Positions 1 through 8,600 are shown, counted from the first letter of the stretch. The stretch: 59,086 nucleotides of DNA from Pseudomonas sp. UBA4617 (GCF_002386445.1 NZ_DGIR01000023.1:1-59086); one strand, 5' to 3'. The notes: a model not told the origin generated them from the sequence alone. Made by a program: numbers and translations.

Positions 1-20
1 GGGTTACCCGCGAAGAGGCC
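1..20. repeat. Partial REP element cut by the window edge
   Basis: The first 20 bases contain GGGTTACCCGCGAAG, the inner half of the short palindromic repeat seen intact elsewhere in this window (for example near 30268 and 59049). It lies directly downstream of the minus-strand DUF218 gene. The rest of the element is outside the window. Confidence 0.6.
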
Positions 21-39
21 GGTACACGCAGTACAAGGC

Positions 40-801
40 TCAGTAGAACAGCCGATATCCCACCAACCCCACCACCTCGTTGAGCAACTGCCCGCTCTGC
101 CACAGCGCCCGGCTTTCCGGCAGCAAGCCGGCAAACGGCCGCGCATGATCACGCCCGAGGAAGCCGACCGGCGCCGGCACCACCTGGAACCCCGCCTGCT
201 CGAAACTCCAGCGCGAGCGCTGCATGTGCCACGCCTGGGTCACCACGACCACCCGGCGTATCCCCAACGGCTGCAGCACCTTGGCCGACAGTTGGGCATT
301 CTCCCAGGTCGTACGGCTGCCCTCCTCCCGCCATTTCACCTCGACGCCGAAATCTTCCCGCAGGTAGTCCGCCATCAACTGCGCCTCGCTCGGTGGCGAG
401 CCATAGTGCAAGCCGCCACTGGTCAGCACCGGCAGGCCCGAGGCCTTGGCCAGCCGTGCGGCAAAGCGCATGCGTTCCAAGGCGATGGCCGTGGGCTGGT
501 CACTACCGCCCCAGGCCGGGTCGCCGCGTTCACGCCCAGCTCCCAGCACCACGATGGCATCTGCCCGGCTTGCCAGCCCCGCCCAGTCATTCAATGCCAG
601 CGGCGGCTCCGTTTCCAGCACACGCGCCGTTTGCTGCATGACCAGCGGCAAGCTCATCGACCATAGGCCGGCCAGGCCCACCACAAAGCACAACGCAGCC
701 AGCCGCGGCCGGCGCGCACGCAGCCACCACGCCGCCAACAGCAGCAGGAACAGGATGCCCGGCGGCATCAACCATTGTTTGATGAAGAATCGAACAGCCA
801 T
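40..801 (-). CDS. DUF218 (ElyC/SanA/YdcF-type) inner-membrane envelope protein
   Basis: This 253-residue protein has two hydrophobic N-terminal segments (about residues 14-27 and 34-52) followed by a DUF218 domain (about 81-215) with the family landmarks IVVLGAG (83-89), SGG (128-130) and VVTQAWHMQRS (187-197). The family includes E. coli ElyC, an inner-membrane factor that affects peptidoglycan and lipid-carrier metabolism; no biochemical activity is firmly established, so the role here is inferred. The frame can start at a GTG at 808-810, but an AGGAGG sits 8 bases before the ATG at 799-801 and overlaps the GTG, so I chose the ATG. The gene is separated by about 140 bases from the next gene on the same strand and ends just before a REP fragment. 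Confidence 0.85.
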   Translation of the reverse strand: MAVRFFIKQWLMPPGILFLLLLAAWWLRARRPRLAALCFVVGLAGLWSMSLPLVMQQTARVLETEPPLALNDWAGLASRADAIVVLGAGRERGDPAWGGSDQPTAIALERMRFAARLAKASGLPVLTSGGLHYGSPPSEAQLMADYLREDFGVEVKWREEGSRTTWENAQLSAKVLQPLGIRRVVVVTQAWHMQRSRWSFEQAGFQVVPAPVGFLGRDHARPFAGLLPESRALWQSGQLLNEVVGLVGYRLFY

Positions 802-937
802 CGGCCACACCTCCTGGTCAGGCGTGCAGCCTAGAAGGATCGACGCCGGTCAACAAGGCTGCCGCCGGCGCCGATCATGATATGTGCAAGGTTGAAAGAA
901 CCGGCGCCCTATAGCCTGCGCCTGGCGTCCTGAACGG

Positions 938-1252
938 CTAGCGATGCGGCAGCGTCCTGGATCTCGCCGAACTGGCGGGGCGTTTCTTGTCCTTGAGCCA
1001 GATGATCTTGGCCGATGTCGGCTCCGCTTGTGGGTAACTGCCGACACAGGCGTTGTGGCGCTCCGGGAGGGAATCCAGGTAGGCCTTGATCAGTTCGAAC
1101 TCCGCATGGCTCAGGCCACGCAACTCCAGTTCGGCTGGCATTTCGTCGCGCAATCGCACCGAGGTCCTGGCCACTTCCAGTGCCAGGCCAAGCCGGTCGA
1201 TCAGGCGTTCGTATAGCTCCGGTTTGATTGCGGGTAGCTGCGTCTCTCCCAT
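938..1252 (-). CDS. Small conserved-looking hypothetical protein upstream of leuS
   Basis: I do not recognise a named family in this 104-residue protein. Residues 1-70 are rich in Leu, Glu and Arg and look helical and amphipathic (ELYERLIDRLGLALEVARTS, then a second helix near HAEFELIKAYLDSLPE). The last 25 residues are basic and Ser/Ala/Pro-rich, probably disordered. There is no signal peptide and no membrane segment, so it is probably cytosolic. The start ATG has a convincing ribosome site (GAGGTG, 5 bases upstream). It is transcribed divergently from leuS across a 227-base gap. The clear ribosome site, codon use like its neighbours and predicted helices make it a real gene; function unknown. 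Confidence 0.7.
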   Translation of the reverse strand: MGETQLPAIKPELYERLIDRLGLALEVARTSVRLRDEMPAELELRGLSHAEFELIKAYLDSLPERHNACVGSYPQAEPTSAKIIWLKDKKRPASSARSRTLPHR

Positions 1253-1479
1253 CCGTTCACCTCATTGAAGATAAGAATATCTCCCCCCACACCTGAGCTT
1301 AGCGTTGTTGCGAAAAGCAGCCGTGTGCCGCGACCAGCGGGCATAAGCAACGAAGGTTTCCCACGATGCGCGGCGCTGCTGTATGCTACGGCGTTCACTC
1401 TAAATGAAGCCGGAGTGCCGGACGCAGCGAGGTTCCGCTGCCTGGAACAAGGTCTCTTTCCTCTCAGCAAAAAGTAGCC

Positions 1480-4086
1480 ATGCACGAACAATACACGCCC
1501 CGTGATATCGAAGCCGCCGCCCAGAAGTTCTGGGACGAGCAACAATCGTTCGCTGTTACCGAACAGCCAGGCAAGGACACCTACTACTGCCTGTCGATGT
1601 TCCCGTACCCGAGCGGCAAGCTACACATGGGCCACGTGCGCAACTACACCATCGGTGACGTGATTGCCCGCTACCAGCGCATGCTGGGCAAGAACGTGCT
1701 GCAGCCGATGGGCTGGGACGCTTTCGGCATGCCCGCGGAAAACGCGGCGATGAAGAACAACGTTGCTCCGGCCAAGTGGACGTACGAAAACATCGACTAC
1801 ATGAAGACCCAGCTCAAGAGCCTGGGCCTGGCCATCGACTGGGCACGTGAAGTCACCACCTGCAAGCCGGACTACTACCGCTGGGAGCAGTGGTTGTTCA
1901 CCCGCCTGTTCGAGAAAGGCATCATCTACCGCAAGAACGGCACCGTGAACTGGGACCCGGCGGACCAGACCGTACTGGCCAACGAGCAGGTCATCGATGG
2001 TCGCGGCTGGCGTTCGGGCGCGCTGATCGAGAAGCGCGAGATCCCGATGTACTACTTCCGCATCACCGACTACGCCGACGAGCTGCTGGAGAGCCTCGAC
2101 GAGCTGCCGGGCTGGCCTGAACAGGTCAAGACCATGCAGCGCAACTGGATCGGCAAGTCGCGCGGCATGGAAGTGCAGTTCCCCTACGACCAGGCGAGCA
2201 TTGGCCACGCAGGTACGCTCAAGGTCTTCACCACCCGCCCCGACACGCTGATGGGCGCTACCTACGTCGCGGTCGCCGCCGAGCACCCGCTGGCCACCCA
2301 GGCCGCCCAGGGCAACCCGGCGCTGCAGGCGTTCATTGACGAATGCAAGAGCGGCAGCGTTGCCGAAGCCGACATGGCCACCCAGGAGAAGAAGGGCATG
2401 GCCACTGCCCTGCTGGTCGAGCACCCGCTCACCGGCGAGAAGCTGCCGGTGTGGGTCGCCAACTACGTGCTGATGCACTACGGTGACGGCGCTGTAATGG
2501 CCGTGCCGGCCCACGACGAGCGTGACTTCGAGTTCGCTCACAAGTACAACCTGCCGGTCAAGGCGGTGGTGCGCACCAGCGCGGGCGACGAAGTCGGCAG
2601 CGAATGGCTGGCCGCCTATGGCGAACATGGCCAACTGATCAATTCCGGCGAGTTCGATGGCCTGGATTTCGCCGGCGCCTTCGACGCCATCGAAGCGGCC
2701 CTGATCCGCAAGGAGCTGGGCAAGTCGCGTACCCAGTTCCGCCTGCGCGACTGGGGTATCAGCCGCCAGCGCTACTGGGGCTGCCCGATCCCGATCATCC
2801 ACTGCCCGTCCTGCGGCGACGTACCGGTGCCGGAAGACCAGCTGCCGGTCACCCTGCCGGAGAACGTGGTGCCGGATGGCGCCGGTTCGCCGCTGGCGCG
2901 CATGCCGGAATTCTACGAATGCAGCTGCCCGAAATGTGGCGCCGCAGCCAAGCGCGAAACCGACACCATGGACACCTTCGTCGAATCGTCCTGGTACTTC
3001 GCCCGCTACGCCTCGCCGAACTACGAAGGTGGCATGGTCGACCCGAAAGCGGCCAACCACTGGTTGCCGGTCGACCAGTACATCGGTGGTATCGAGCACG
3101 CGATCCTGCACTTGTTGTACGCGCGCTTCTTCCACAAGCTGATGCGTGACGAAGGCCTGGTCACCTCGAACGAGCCGTTCAAGAACCTGCTGACCCAGGG
3201 CATGGTCGTCGCAGAAACCTACTACCGTGTGGCCAGCAACGGCGGCAAGGACTGGTTCAACCCGGCGGATGTCGAGGTCGAGCGCGATGCCAAGGCCAAG
3301 ATCATCGGTGCGCGCCTGAAAACCGACGGCCTGCCGGTGGAAATCGGCGGCACCGAGAAGATGTCGAAGTCGAAGAACAACGGCGTCGACCCGCAATCGA
3401 TGATCGACCAGTACGGCGCCGACACCTGCCGCCTGTTCATGATGTTCGCCTCGCCACCCGACATGAGCCTGGAATGGTCCGACTCCGGCGTCGAGGGGGC
3501 CAGCCGCTTCCTGCGTCGCGTCTGGCGTCTGGCCCAGGCTCACGTCGCCCAGGGCCTGCCGGGCAAGCTGGACGTCGCCGCCCTGGACGATGCGCAAAAG
3601 GTCATCCGTCGCGCCATCCACGCCGCCATCAAGCAGGCCAGCACCGATATCGGCCAGTACCACAAGTTCAACACCGCCATCGCCCAGGTGATGACCGTGA
3701 TGAACGTACTGGAAAAGGCCCCGCAGGCCACCGAGCAGGACCGCGCCCTGCTGCACGAAGGCCTTGAAGCCGTCACCTTGCTGCTGGCCCCGATCACCCC
3801 GCACATCTCCCACGAGCTGTGGCAACAGCTGGGTCACCAGCAGGCGGTCATCGACGCCAGCTGGCCAGCCGTCGACGAAGCGGCCCTGGTTCAGGACAGC
3901 GTCACCCTGGTGGTGCAGGTAAACGGCAAGCTGCGTGGCCAGGTGGAAATGCCGGCCGCCGCCAGCCGTGAAGAAATCGAAGCAGCCGCGCGCAGCAATG
4001 AGAACGTCCTGCGCTTCATCGATGGCCTGACCATCCGCAAGGTCATCGTGGTACCGGGCAAGCTGGTCAACATCGTCGCCAACTGA
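1480..4086 (+). CDS. leuS: Leucyl-tRNA synthetase
   Basis: LeuS charges tRNA-Leu with leucine using ATP in the cytosol. The 868-residue length is typical for bacterial LeuS. The class I signatures are intact: HMGH at residues 49-52 and KMSKS at 627-631. The inserted CP1 editing domain carries the threonine-rich motif TTRPDT at 251-256, so post-transfer editing should work. The C-terminal anticodon-binding region and the final small domain are present. The Shine-Dalgarno is weak (AAAAAGTAGCC before ATG). In the leader, 1424-1441 forms a 6-bp hairpin (GCAGCG/CGCTGC) about 40 bases before the start. lptE and holA follow on the same strand, a grouping known from other gammaproteobacteria. Confidence 0.98.
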   Translation: MHEQYTPRDIEAAAQKFWDEQQSFAVTEQPGKDTYYCLSMFPYPSGKLHMGHVRNYTIGDVIARYQRMLGKNVLQPMGWDAFGMPAENAAMKNNVAPAKWTYENIDYMKTQLKSLGLAIDWAREVTTCKPDYYRWEQWLFTRLFEKGIIYRKNGTVNWDPADQTVLANEQVIDGRGWRSGALIEKREIPMYYFRITDYADELLESLDELPGWPEQVKTMQRNWIGKSRGMEVQFPYDQASIGHAGTLKVFTTRPDTLMGATYVAVAAEHPLATQAAQGNPALQAFIDECKSGSVAEADMATQEKKGMATALLVEHPLTGEKLPVWVANYVLMHYGDGAVMAVPAHDERDFEFAHKYNLPVKAVVRTSAGDEVGSEWLAAYGEHGQLINSGEFDGLDFAGAFDAIEAALIRKELGKSRTQFRLRDWGISRQRYWGCPIPIIHCPSCGDVPVPEDQLPVTLPENVVPDGAGSPLARMPEFYECSCPKCGAAAKRETDTMDTFVESSWYFARYASPNYEGGMVDPKAANHWLPVDQYIGGIEHAILHLLYARFFHKLMRDEGLVTSNEPFKNLLTQGMVVAETYYRVASNGGKDWFNPADVEVERDAKAKIIGARLKTDGLPVEIGGTEKMSKSKNNGVDPQSMIDQYGADTCRLFMMFASPPDMSLEWSDSGVEGASRFLRRVWRLAQAHVAQGLPGKLDVAALDDAQKVIRRAIHAAIKQASTDIGQYHKFNTAIAQVMTVMNVLEKAPQATEQDRALLHEGLEAVTLLLAPITPHISHELWQQLGHQQAVIDASWPAVDEAALVQDSVTLVVQVNGKLRGQVEMPAAASREEIEAAARSNENVLRFIDGLTIRKVIVVPGKLVNIVAN

Positions 4087-4147
4087 TGGCAACGCCCGCC
4101 CGCAGCCATTGCGGGCGGGCGGAACAGGCCCACAAGGGAGCAACAAC

Positions 4148-4753
4148 ATGATCAAACGCAATTTGCTGGTAATTGGCCTGGCGGCCATGCTCAGCGCCTG
4201 CGGTTTCCAGCTGCGCGGCACCGGCTCCACCGAGCTGAGCGTGAAGGAAATGGACGTCAGCGCACGCAACGCCTACGGCCCGACCGTGGTCCAGCTGCGT
4301 GAAACGCTGGAACGCAACGGCGTCAACGTGCACGCCGGCGCACCGTACCGCCTGGTGCTGACCAACGAGCAGGAGCGCGAGCGCTCGGCGACCTACAACA
4401 GCGGCAACCGTACCGCCGAGTACGAGCTGACCACCGTGCTGAACTACAGCATCCAGGGCCTGAACAACCTGGAGCTGACGAGCGACAAGCTGGAAGTGCG
4501 CAAGATCTACCTGCGTGACGGCTCGAACATCACCGGTTCGGAGCAGGAAGCCAACCGCGCCCGTGAAGAAATGCGCCGCGATCTGGTCAATGCAATGGTG
4601 GCTCGCCTGCAGCTGCTGACCCCGTCGCAACTGGACGAACTGCAGCGTCAAGCCGATGAGCGTGCCAAGGCCGAAGCCGCCGCGCTGGAAGCTGCCCGCC
4701 GCCAGCAGGCCGAAACGCCTCAGCAGTCGCCACTGGAAGTACCGGGCAACTAA
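4148..4753 (+). CDS. lptE: LPS-assembly lipoprotein LptE
   Basis: LptE is the outer-membrane lipoprotein that plugs the LptD barrel and helps deliver lipopolysaccharide to the cell surface. This 201-residue protein starts with a lipoprotein signal ending in LSAC, with Cys18 as the lipidation site, followed by the family's CGFQLRG start of the mature protein. The C-terminal 40 residues are Gln/Ala/Glu-rich and probably disordered. AAGGGAG lies 8 bases before the ATG at 4148, so I rejected an upstream in-frame start. It sits 61 bases after leuS and ahead of holA, the usual order (formerly rlpB). Confidence 0.95.
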   Translation: MIKRNLLVIGLAAMLSACGFQLRGTGSTELSVKEMDVSARNAYGPTVVQLRETLERNGVNVHAGAPYRLVLTNEQERERSATYNSGNRTAEYELTTVLNYSIQGLNNLELTSDKLEVRKIYLRDGSNITGSEQEANRAREEMRRDLVNAMVARLQLLTPSQLDELQRQADERAKAEAAALEAARRQQAETPQQSPLEVPGN

Positions 4754-4760
4754 GCCCGAA

Positions 4761-4782
4761 CGGGGTACCTTCGGGTACCCCG
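4761..4782 (+). other. 9-bp hairpin with TTCG tetraloop between lptE and holA
   Basis: CGGGGTACC-TTCG-GGTACCCCG forms a perfect 9-bp stem closed by a UUCG tetraloop. It starts 7 bases after the lptE stop and ends 10 bases before the holA ATG. No T-run follows, so it is not a normal intrinsic terminator. It probably protects the lptE mRNA 3' end or modulates access to the holA start. Confidence 0.7.
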
Positions 4783-4792
4783 CCTGCTCGCC

Positions 4793-5830
4793 ATGAAGCT
4801 CGCCCCCGCCCAACTCAACAAGCACCTGCAAGGCGCGCTGGCACCGGTCTACGTGGTCAGTGGCGACGACCCGCTGCTGTGCCAGGAAGCCGCCGACGCC
4901 ATCCGTAACGCCGCACGCCAGCAGGGCTTCGACGAACGCCAGGTGTTCAGTGCCGACGCCAACTTCGACTGGGGCACCCTGCTCCAGGCCGGCGCCAGCC
5001 TGTCGCTGTTCGCCCAGCGGCGCCTGCTGGAACTGCGGCTACCCTCTGGCAAGCCCGGTGACAAGGGTGCCGCTGCACTGATGGAGTACTGCGCCAACCC
5101 CGCCGACGACACCCTGCTGTTGGTCAGCCTGCCCAAGCTCGATGGCAGCGCGCAGAAGACCAAGTGGGGCAAGGCGCTGATAGAAGGCCCTCATTGCCAG
5201 TTCATCCAGATCTGGCCGGTGGATGTGCAGCAGCTGCCGCAGTGGATCAACCAGCGCCTGCAACAGGCCGGCCTGTCGGCACAGCGTGACGCTGTCGAGC
5301 TGATAGCTGCGCGCGTCGAAGGCAACCTGCTGGCGGCCGCGCAGGAAATCGAGAAGCTCAAGCTGCTGGCCGAAGGCAACCAGATTACCGTGGAGACCGT
5401 GCAGGCCGCTGTCGCTGACAGCGCCCGTTTCGATGTCTTCGGCCTGGTCGATGCCATTCTCAATGGCGAAGCTGCGCACGCGCTGCGCATGCTCGAAGGC
5501 TTGCGTGGTGAAGGCGTGGAGCCCCCGGTGATTCTCTGGGCGCTGGCCCGTGAACTGCGTCAACTGGCCGGGCTGGCGCAGCAGTTCAGCCAGGGCGTGC
5601 CGCTGGACAAGGCCTTCAGCCAGGCCCGTCCGCCGATCTGGGACAAACGCCGCCCCCTGGTCAGCAAAGCCCTGCAGCGCCTGTCGGCACAGCGCTGGGC
5701 GCAGTTGCTGCAGGACGCCCAGCGTATCGATGCGCAGATCAAGGGGCAGGCCGAGGGCTCGCCGTGGACCGGCCTGGCGCGGCTGTCGCTGTTGATGGCT
5801 GGACAGCGGCTGGCGCTTCCCCCCGAGTAA
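4793..5830 (+). CDS. holA: DNA polymerase III subunit delta
   Basis: Delta is the clamp-loader subunit that opens the beta sliding clamp. The 345-residue length matches the family. The N-terminal half has the expected AAA-like fold cues (LAPVYVVSGDDPLL near residue 15), and the C-terminal helical collar domain contains LWALARELRQL, typical of HolA. Only 39 bases, mostly a hairpin, separate it from lptE; no strong Shine-Dalgarno is visible at the ATG, so expression may depend on coupling or on opening of that hairpin. Confidence 0.93.
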   Translation: MKLAPAQLNKHLQGALAPVYVVSGDDPLLCQEAADAIRNAARQQGFDERQVFSADANFDWGTLLQAGASLSLFAQRRLLELRLPSGKPGDKGAAALMEYCANPADDTLLLVSLPKLDGSAQKTKWGKALIEGPHCQFIQIWPVDVQQLPQWINQRLQQAGLSAQRDAVELIAARVEGNLLAAAQEIEKLKLLAEGNQITVETVQAAVADSARFDVFGLVDAILNGEAAHALRMLEGLRGEGVEPPVILWALARELRQLAGLAQQFSQGVPLDKAFSQARPPIWDKRRPLVSKALQRLSAQRWAQLLQDAQRIDAQIKGQAEGSPWTGLARLSLLMAGQRLALPPE

Positions 5831-5864
5831 TCGGGGCCGCTTCGCGCCCCATCGCAACACAAGG

Positions 5865-5917
5865 CCGCTCCTGCAGGGCTCCGCGATCCCTTGTCGCGAT
5901 GGACTGCAAAGCAGCCC
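5865..5917. repeat. Degenerate REP-like element
   Basis: GCTCCTGCAGGGCT followed by CGCGATCCCTTGTCGCG (5-bp inverted repeat) and GCAAAGCAGCC resembles a second class of short intergenic repeat; related pieces occur at 27024-27080 and 34681-34720. It lies in the 179-base gap between holA and arfA. Assignment is by resemblance only. Confidence 0.4.
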
Positions 5918-6009
5918 CAGCCTCTCGACCATATACACAATCAATTGGCCCCTGATTATCCGGGGCCCTACAGTGCGCGGCGAAACCCACCCAACCGGGG
6001 AACCCCGCC

Positions 6010-6174
6010 ATGAGCAAACCGCTGAAAAAGCACGGTCCCAACAAGGCCAAGTCCATCGTCGCCCAGCCCCTGTTCCGCTGCCGCCAGGAACGACCGGACA
6101 AGGGCAAAGGCAGCTACCGCCGCGAAGCCTTCCAATCGAGAGATTGGGAGGCTTTCTACTTTTTGGCCGCATGA
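6010..6174 (+). CDS. arfA: Alternative ribosome-rescue factor A
   Basis: A 54-codon gene. ArfA binds ribosomes stalled on mRNAs without a stop codon and recruits release factor 2 to free them, a backup to tmRNA. The product shows the family core: basic N-terminus (KPLKKHGPNKAKSIV), then QPLFRCRQERPDKGKGSYRR (residues 19-38), matching the PLFR...KGKGSY block of E. coli ArfA, and a RDWEAF segment near residues 44-49. The reading frame runs through an intrinsic terminator hairpin at 6127-6164, so many transcripts should end before the stop codon. In E. coli this arrangement makes arfA mRNA a tmRNA substrate and limits ArfA to cells where tmRNA is overwhelmed. It is flanked by holA and a lytic transglycosylase and looks like its own transcription unit. 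Confidence 0.9.
   Translation: MSKPLKKHGPNKAKSIVAQPLFRCRQERPDKGKGSYRREAFQSRDWEAFYFLAA
6127..6164 (+). terminator. Intrinsic terminator inside the arfA reading frame
   Basis: GCCTTCCAATC (6127-6137), loop GAGA (6138-6141), GATTGGGAGGC (6142-6152) gives an 11-bp stem with one G-T pair, followed by TTTCTACTTTTT (6153-6164). The arfA stop codon is at 6172-6174, so RNA ended here carries most of the coding sequence but no stop codon. Confidence 0.85.
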
Positions 6175-6234
6175 AAGCATCGCAAGCGCAGGCATGATAT
6201 GGTCGTCACCTGACCTGCAATTCTGGATCTGTGC

Positions 6235-7551
6235 ATGCTTCTCAGTCTTCTCCCCCGCTGGAAAACCCGTCAGCTGATCGCGGCCTCCAGCTTCATTCTG
6301 CTCGTCGCCTGCGCGGAAAAACCCACCGCCGCCGATGCCCTGCCGCTGGCCCCCGCCCAGCCCGCCCCGGTGGTAACCCTGCCCGGCACCACGCCCGACG
6401 TCAGCACTGAAATCCAGCCTCTGCAAACCTTCGCACAATGGCAAGCCGACTTCCGCCCGCAAGCCCTGCAAGCCGGTATCGCGCCGGATACCTTCGACCG
6501 TGCGTTCCTTGGCATTACCCCTGACATGGACGTGATCAAGGCCGACCGCAGTCAGCCGGAGTTCACCCGTCCGGTGTGGGAATATCTCGAAGGCGCCCTG
6601 TCACCGCTGCGCGTACGCAACGGCAAGAAGCTGCTGGAACAGCATGCAGACCTGCTTACGCTCATCGAACAGCGCTATGGCGTCGACCGCCAGGTGCTGG
6701 TCGCCGTGTGGGGAATGGAAAGCAACTTCGGCCAGTTCCAGGGCAACAAGTCGGTCATCCGCTCGCTGGCTACCCTGGCCTATGAAGGGCGTCGCCCGCA
6801 ATTTGCCCAGGACCAGCTGATCGCTGCGCTGCAGATCATCCAGCATGGCGATATCCAGCCTGAAGCCATGCGTGGCTCGTGGGCCGGCGCCATGGGCCAG
6901 ACCCAGTTCATCCCGACCACCTATAACACCCATGCCGTGGACTTCGACGGCGACGGCCGCCGTGACATCTGGAACAGCACCGCGGATGCCCTGGCCTCCA
7001 CCGCGCACTACCTGCAGAGCTCGGGCTGGAAACGTGGCCAGCCTTGGGGCTTCGAAGTGCAGGTGCCGCCAGGCTTCGATTACTGGCAAGCCGACGGCTC
7101 GCTGCGCAAGCCGGTGAGCGACTGGCTGGCGCTGGGCGTGAAACTGCCTGCGGGCACCCAGCTGCCGGTGGGCAGCAACCAGCTGTCTGCCGCCCTGCTG
7201 CTGCCGGCGGGCGCGCGTGGGCCGGCGTTCCTGGTGCTGGACAACTTCCGCGCCATTCTCAAGTACAACAACTCGTCGTCCTATGCGCTGGCGGTAAGCC
7301 TGCTGGGGGATCGCTTCACTGGCTGGGGTTTCATCGCCGGCAGCTGGCCGAAGGAAGACCTGCCACTTAGCCGCAGCGAGCGCATGGAGTTGCAGAACCT
7401 GCTGAACAGCAAGGGGCATGAAGCGGGGAACCCTGACGGTATCATTGGCGCCAATACCCGCAAGGCGATCCGTAATGCCCAGCAGGGACTGGGGTGGCCA
7501 GCGGATGGATATCCGACCCACAAGCTGCTTGAGAGCCTGCGTCAGCAGTGA
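6235..7551 (+). CDS. Lytic murein transglycosylase lipoprotein (MltB family with peptidoglycan-binding domain)
   Basis: This 438-residue enzyme should cleave the glycan strand of peptidoglycan to 1,6-anhydro-muramic ends. The N-terminus is a lipoprotein signal ending LVAC with Cys26 as the lipid anchor, so it is probably outer-membrane attached and periplasmic. After a Pro/Ala linker comes an SLT_2/MltB-type catalytic domain (about 75-370) with the catalytic Glu162 in VWGMESNFG and the family block GAMGQTQFIPTTY. The C-terminus (about 378-436) is a PG_binding_1 repeat (GIIGANTRKAIRNAQ). It is distinct from the MltB-like enzyme at 13064-14074. Downstream it converges on ldcA across a shared terminator. 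Confidence 0.92.
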   Translation: MLLSLLPRWKTRQLIAASSFILLVACAEKPTAADALPLAPAQPAPVVTLPGTTPDVSTEIQPLQTFAQWQADFRPQALQAGIAPDTFDRAFLGITPDMDVIKADRSQPEFTRPVWEYLEGALSPLRVRNGKKLLEQHADLLTLIEQRYGVDRQVLVAVWGMESNFGQFQGNKSVIRSLATLAYEGRRPQFAQDQLIAALQIIQHGDIQPEAMRGSWAGAMGQTQFIPTTYNTHAVDFDGDGRRDIWNSTADALASTAHYLQSSGWKRGQPWGFEVQVPPGFDYWQADGSLRKPVSDWLALGVKLPAGTQLPVGSNQLSAALLLPAGARGPAFLVLDNFRAILKYNNSSSYALAVSLLGDRFTGWGFIAGSWPKEDLPLSRSERMELQNLLNSKGHEAGNPDGIIGANTRKAIRNAQQGLGWPADGYPTHKLLESLRQQ

Positions 7552-7558
7552 GAGTCCT

Positions 7559-7577
7559 GGGGCCGCCGTGCGGCCCC
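7559..7577. terminator. Bidirectional terminator between convergent genes
   Basis: GGGGCCGC-CGT-GCGGCCCC is a perfect 8-bp stem with a 3-base loop, 7 bases after the transglycosylase stop and 7 bases beyond the end of ldcA on the other strand. T-runs are poor on both sides, so termination may be partial. Confidence 0.6.
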
Positions 7578-7584
7578 GGCAATC

Positions 7585-8523
7585 TCAAGCCCTGAACAGA
7601 TCCTGCTCCAACACCAATGTTTGTTCAACACTATCCAGCCGCACCCTGGCCCCCAGCGGCAAGCACACATTCGGATCACAATGGCCACTGCGCCACCCGG
7701 CCAGCACCGGCACACCCTGCGGCCCGAAGATATCCTGCAGCAACGGCGTCAGTGCCGCCGTGGTAATACCGGCAAAGTCCCCCACCAGCACGCCCCTGAT
7801 CCCTTCCAGCTTGCCCGCCAGGCGCAGCTGGGTCAGCAGACGGTCCACCCGGTACAACGGTTCGTTGACGTCCTCAATGAACAAGATACAGCCCTGTGTC
7901 TCCAGTTCGGCAATCGTCCCGAGGGTCGCTCCCAGCATCGACAGGTTGCCACCTAGCAGCGGCCCGCTGGCCACGCCCGGCAGCACGCTGGTCAAAGCGA
8001 AGTTCGCCGGGTGTGCGATCGGCGCGCCGCTGCGCAGCTGCCCGCCCAGTTGCGCCAGCAGCGAAGCCTCGGTCGGCTGCAGCTTGGCCCCTAGCAGGTC
8101 GGCATTGAGCATTGCGCCATGGAAGGTGAGCAGCCCGGTGCTGCGGTAAATGGCCGTGTGCAATGCGGTGATGTCACTGTATCCGATCAACGGCTTGGGG
8201 TTGTGCCGGATCAGCTCGAAATCGAGCTGGTCGAGCAGGCGCATGCTGCCGTACCCACCCCGCATGCACAGGATGGCGTCGATAGTCGGGTCGGCAAAGG
8301 CGTCATGCAGGTCCTGCAGCCGCTGCCGGTCCGCCCCCGCCAGGTAGCCCTGGGCCTGGAGGGTGCCTGGGTAGATCCGGCACCGGTAGCCACGGTCGGC
8401 AAACCAGCGGGTGGCCTTCTGGGTATCCAGCCGAGCCGGGCCAGCAGGCGCGACGATGGCAAAACAGGCATTGTCTGGCAGCGCCATCGGCAAACAGGGT
8501 TCGTTACGCTCAAGGCAATTCAC
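7585..8523 (-). CDS. ldcA: Muramoyltetrapeptide (L,D-)carboxypeptidase, S66 family
   Basis: LdcA removes the terminal D-Ala from murein tetrapeptides during cytosolic cell-wall recycling. About 312 residues. The S66 catalytic landmarks are visible: nucleophile Ser in LIGYSDIT, Glu in FIEDVNEPLYR and His in WRSGHCDPN, together with the RGGYGS block. There is no signal peptide, as expected for a cytosolic enzyme. An upstream TTG (8527-8529) is possible, but AAGGAG lies 6 bases before the GTG at 8521-8523, so I place the start there; a later ATG at MALPDNACF cannot be excluded. It lies downstream of lipA but is separated from it by a strong terminator. Confidence 0.88.
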   Translation of the reverse strand: MNCLERNEPCLPMALPDNACFAIVAPAGPARLDTQKATRWFADRGYRCRIYPGTLQAQGYLAGADRQRLQDLHDAFADPTIDAILCMRGGYGSMRLLDQLDFELIRHNPKPLIGYSDITALHTAIYRSTGLLTFHGAMLNADLLGAKLQPTEASLLAQLGGQLRSGAPIAHPANFALTSVLPGVASGPLLGGNLSMLGATLGTIAELETQGCILFIEDVNEPLYRVDRLLTQLRLAGKLEGIRGVLVGDFAGITTAALTPLLQDIFGPQGVPVLAGWRSGHCDPNVCLPLGARVRLDSVEQTLVLEQDLFRA

Positions 8524-8600
8524 ATGCAACTCCTTGCGGGTCGAGGGAGCGTCATTCTGCGCGCCGGGGCCTAACCCTGCGATCGGGAAGCTCCATCAAC

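Noticed and set aside
1621..4269. 882-codon open frame antisense to leuS
   Set aside because: It is the mirror of a strongly recognisable leuS with HMGH and KMSKS. High-GC genes often leave the opposite strand open; the product is rich in Gly, Val, Leu, His, Gln without domain cues.
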